Assembly (NCBI GenBank): GCA_023447635.1
Contig: JAEXNA010000085.1
Span: 6,470 to 70,469, forward strand
Length of the DNA stretch: 64,000 nt
Origin: Vulcanimicrobiota bacterium
GTDB taxonomy: Bacteria > Vulcanimicrobiota > Xenobia > Xenobiales > JADMJV01
Direction: 5' to 3'
A program made the position numbers and the translations under genes. The notes beneath the pieces were generated by a model that saw nothing but the letters and a program-made list of their open reading frames with translations, was not told the DNA's origin and ran no database searches. Numbering within the stretch: position 1 is the first letter of the stretch; every line of letters starts with the position of its first letter. Shown here piece after piece: positions 62,513 to 64,000 of this stretch.

Positions 62513-62657
62513 ACTTCGGAGGAGGATTGGCTTCCAGGATGTTATCTCTGGCGAGAACACAAGAAACGCCTCCTAGGCCCGTGGTTACGGGATCGGAAGG
62601 CGTTGCCTCGGCTTAGCGCCGCGTCTGGTGTTCCAGCACTATTCCAGCGGCCCCGAT

Positions 62658-62993
62658 CTAGCGCCGCTGATATCGGCTGGAGTCGATGGCGTAAGAGGTG
62701 GGCTCGCTGCTATAGCGCTCCCCCGCTTGCTGCTTGACGGCTCGGGTCGCTTCTCTGCGACTCATAACCACGGGACGGTTTTTCCCCGTCTCCTCCCAGT
62801 CGCTTCGTCCGTGCTTGACCATGTACGAGTGGATCATGGGATAGGCCAGACCGACGATCATCAGCGGCACCGCGATCGGGGCGCCCGTGAAGTAGGTCCC
62901 GAACATCATAATCAGGCCTCCGAAGAAAAGGAAGGCGCCGATGGCGAGATGGCTGTTCGACTTGCGCCCGATGGGCTCACTTGCGGGATGCAT
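62658..62993 (-). CDS. Small two-helix membrane protein
   Basis: A 111-residue protein with two adjacent transmembrane helices (about 15-35 and 38-57; LAIGAFLFFGGLIMMFG and IAVPLMIVGLAYPMIHSYM) and a basic, hydrophilic C-terminus. No catalytic motif. GGAGGTAAC precedes the ATG at good spacing. It diverges from the FHA-GGDEF gene. Confidence 0.65.
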   Translation of the reverse strand: MHPASEPIGRKSNSHLAIGAFLFFGGLIMMFGTYFTGAPIAVPLMIVGLAYPMIHSYMVKHGRSDWEETGKNRPVVMSRREATRAVKQQAGERYSSEPTSYAIDSSRYQRR

Positions 62994-63154
62994 AATATGT
63001 TACCTCCAGGTAGGGTGTCTCTACTGTTATGCTAGGCCAGCGCGCGAGAAAGGTCCTCATCCAGAGCGACCCCCTGGGGGCATCCCCTTTGAGAGCGGTT
63101 CAAGCGCGGATTTCGGAAGGCTTTGGGGGGGAGTTCGCACGAAGTCATCTCAGA

Positions 63155-64000
63155 ATGGAAGACCCCGCTTCGGACACGATTGAGTTCAAGACCCTGTCCA
63201 TCGATCAGCCGGACCAGGCCGGCCGAGCCTTTTGCCTCATCGTCATGGAGGGGCCGAACAAAGGCGCCACCTTCACCCTGTCCGCCGGGCAGTTCACCAT
63301 CGGTCGGATGGACGAATGCGACATTCTGGTCAACGGCCGCGGAGTCAGCCGGACCCACGCTATCATCACCGTCAAGCCGCATGGCGACGTGATCCTCGAA
63401 GACCTCGAGTCGACCAACGGGGTCTACGTCAACGGCGAACGGGTCACCCGACAGGCGTTAGAGCCGGGACAGACTCTCTCTTTTGGGCCCGAAGTCAAAC
63501 TGCGTCTCGAGCTTTCCGCTCCCAGTGTGCAGAATCTGCTGCAAGAGATGTACGAGTCGGCGACGCTCGACGGGTTGACGGGTCTGCTGACCCGCCGAGG
63601 CTTTGAAGAGCGCCTCGAGGTCGAGTTCGCTATGGTGCGTCGGCACAAGATGAACTCGTGCCTGGCGATTCTGGACCTGGACCGCTTCAAAGGGGTCAAC
63701 GACCGAGAGGGCCACGACGCCGGAGACCTGGTGCTGCAGCGCCTCTCCGATGTCATTCGTGATAACGTGCGGATTGGCGACCTGGCCTGTCGCTGGGGTG
63801 GGGAAGAGTTCGTTCTCTATATTCGTCAGACGCCGCTGGTGGGCGGGGTGACCCTGCTCGAACGGCTGCGAGAAGAGCTGGCGGGAACCTCGATCGAACT
63901 GCCCGCTGGGAACTCGATCCGGGTGACCTTCAGCGCCGGCGTGATCGACTTGCTAGACTTTGAGGACTGGCGGGCCGGCGTACGCCCGGGCGCCGCCGCG
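63155..64000 (+). CDS. FHA domain-diguanylate cyclase (GGDEF), 3' end beyond window
   Basis: A partial gene, open to the edge of the window, of at least 282 residues. Residues 20-120 form an FHA domain (GATFTLSAGQFTIGR, DILVNGRGVSRTHAII, STNGVYVNGERV), which binds phosphothreonine. From residue 135 a GGDEF domain follows: DGLTGLLTRRGFEE, LDLDRFKGVND and GGEEF with the inhibitory RxxD site (RIGD) five residues before. It would make cyclic di-GMP. ATG 63155 has no good ribosome-binding site; ATG 63029 would add 42 residues in frame. Confidence 0.9.
   Translation, partial: MEDPASDTIEFKTLSIDQPDQAGRAFCLIVMEGPNKGATFTLSAGQFTIGRMDECDILVNGRGVSRTHAIITVKPHGDVILEDLESTNGVYVNGERVTRQALEPGQTLSFGPEVKLRLELSAPSVQNLLQEMYESATLDGLTGLLTRRGFEERLEVEFAMVRRHKMNSCLAILDLDRFKGVNDREGHDAGDLVLQRLSDVIRDNVRIGDLACRWGGEEFVLYIRQTPLVGGVTLLERLREELAGTSIELPAGNSIRVTFSAGVIDLLDFEDWRAGVRPGAAA

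Noticed and set aside
1..64000. tRNA or rRNA genes, CRISPR arrays, transposons
   Set aside because: No T-loop GTTCRANNC context, no rRNA-like segment, no direct-repeat array and no transposase or integrase motif were seen.

Overview
This window is a compact stretch of chromosome from a high-GC bacterium and consists mostly of housekeeping and secretory genes. I found no rRNA, tRNA, CRISPR array, insertion sequence or phage module. The few promoters that can be read match the sigma70 consensus (rplJ: TTGACA-18-TATAAT; rpmA: TTGCAT-16-TATAAT). GTG, TTG and possibly CTG start codons are common. Many tail-to-tail gene pairs end within 25 bp of each other or overlap. The lineage cannot be fixed from sequence reading alone. 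Ribosomal protein L27 carries a nine-residue N-terminal extension of the kind known from Firmicutes and relatives (Prp-cleaved), and ribosomal and recombination genes are shuffled relative to model phyla (rpmA without rplU, rplJL without rpoBC or rplKA). This points to a little-studied phylum rather than Proteobacteria or Actinobacteria.

Layout: 1-5 kb holds a PP2C phosphatase with a hypothetical partner, a DUF983 zinc-ribbon protein, and rpmA-obg with an internal terminator. 4.8-12.9 kb holds a large Ig-like lipoprotein, ispH-nth, secreted hypotheticals, a gluzincin-like protease and a TrmA/RlmD-type RNA methyltransferase. 13-16.7 kb is a phospholipid cassette (YnbA-like CDP-alcohol transferase, CdsA-like cytidylyltransferase, PlsC acyltransferase) followed by a Nudix-metallo-beta-lactamase fusion. 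16.6-25 kb has a methyltransferase, fbp-phoH2, an LCP-family protein and an aldehyde dehydrogenase preceded by a structured leader with a terminator. 25-36 kb has a hybrid histidine kinase, membrane proteins, an APP1-type phosphatase, a GT2 glycosyltransferase, a CheY-like regulator, an M15-like peptidase, argH and hrpB.

36.0-38.6 kb is the most unusual region. Three pilin-like genes lie in an operon on the minus strand; the third fuses a type IV pseudopilin N-terminus to a c-type cytochrome domain (CxxCH). Divergent from them, 52 bp away, is a lipoprotein cytochrome c. A GspF/PilC gene interrupted by an in-frame TAG lies 3 kb further on. Together they suggest a heme-bearing pseudopilus-like apparatus.

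38.6-53 kb carries a zinc-ribbon protein, a glutaryl-CoA-dehydrogenase-like enzyme, two subtilases flanking a BaiN-type flavoprotein, a MATE exporter, a PafA-like phosphatase, a voltage-sensor-like channel with an atypical filter plus RCK domain, thioredoxin and a Nudix hydrolase. 53-59 kb holds rplJL with a recognisable L10 leader and a consensus promoter whose -35 box sits inside an inverted repeat, an M50 protease-scpA-scpB operon, glycerate 2-kinase and a NarL-type regulator. 59-64 kb has a flavoprotein-like gene with a probable CTG start, a periplasmic binding protein, a frameshifted alpha/beta hydrolase, a small membrane protein and the 5' part of an FHA-GGDEF diguanylate cyclase cut by the window edge.
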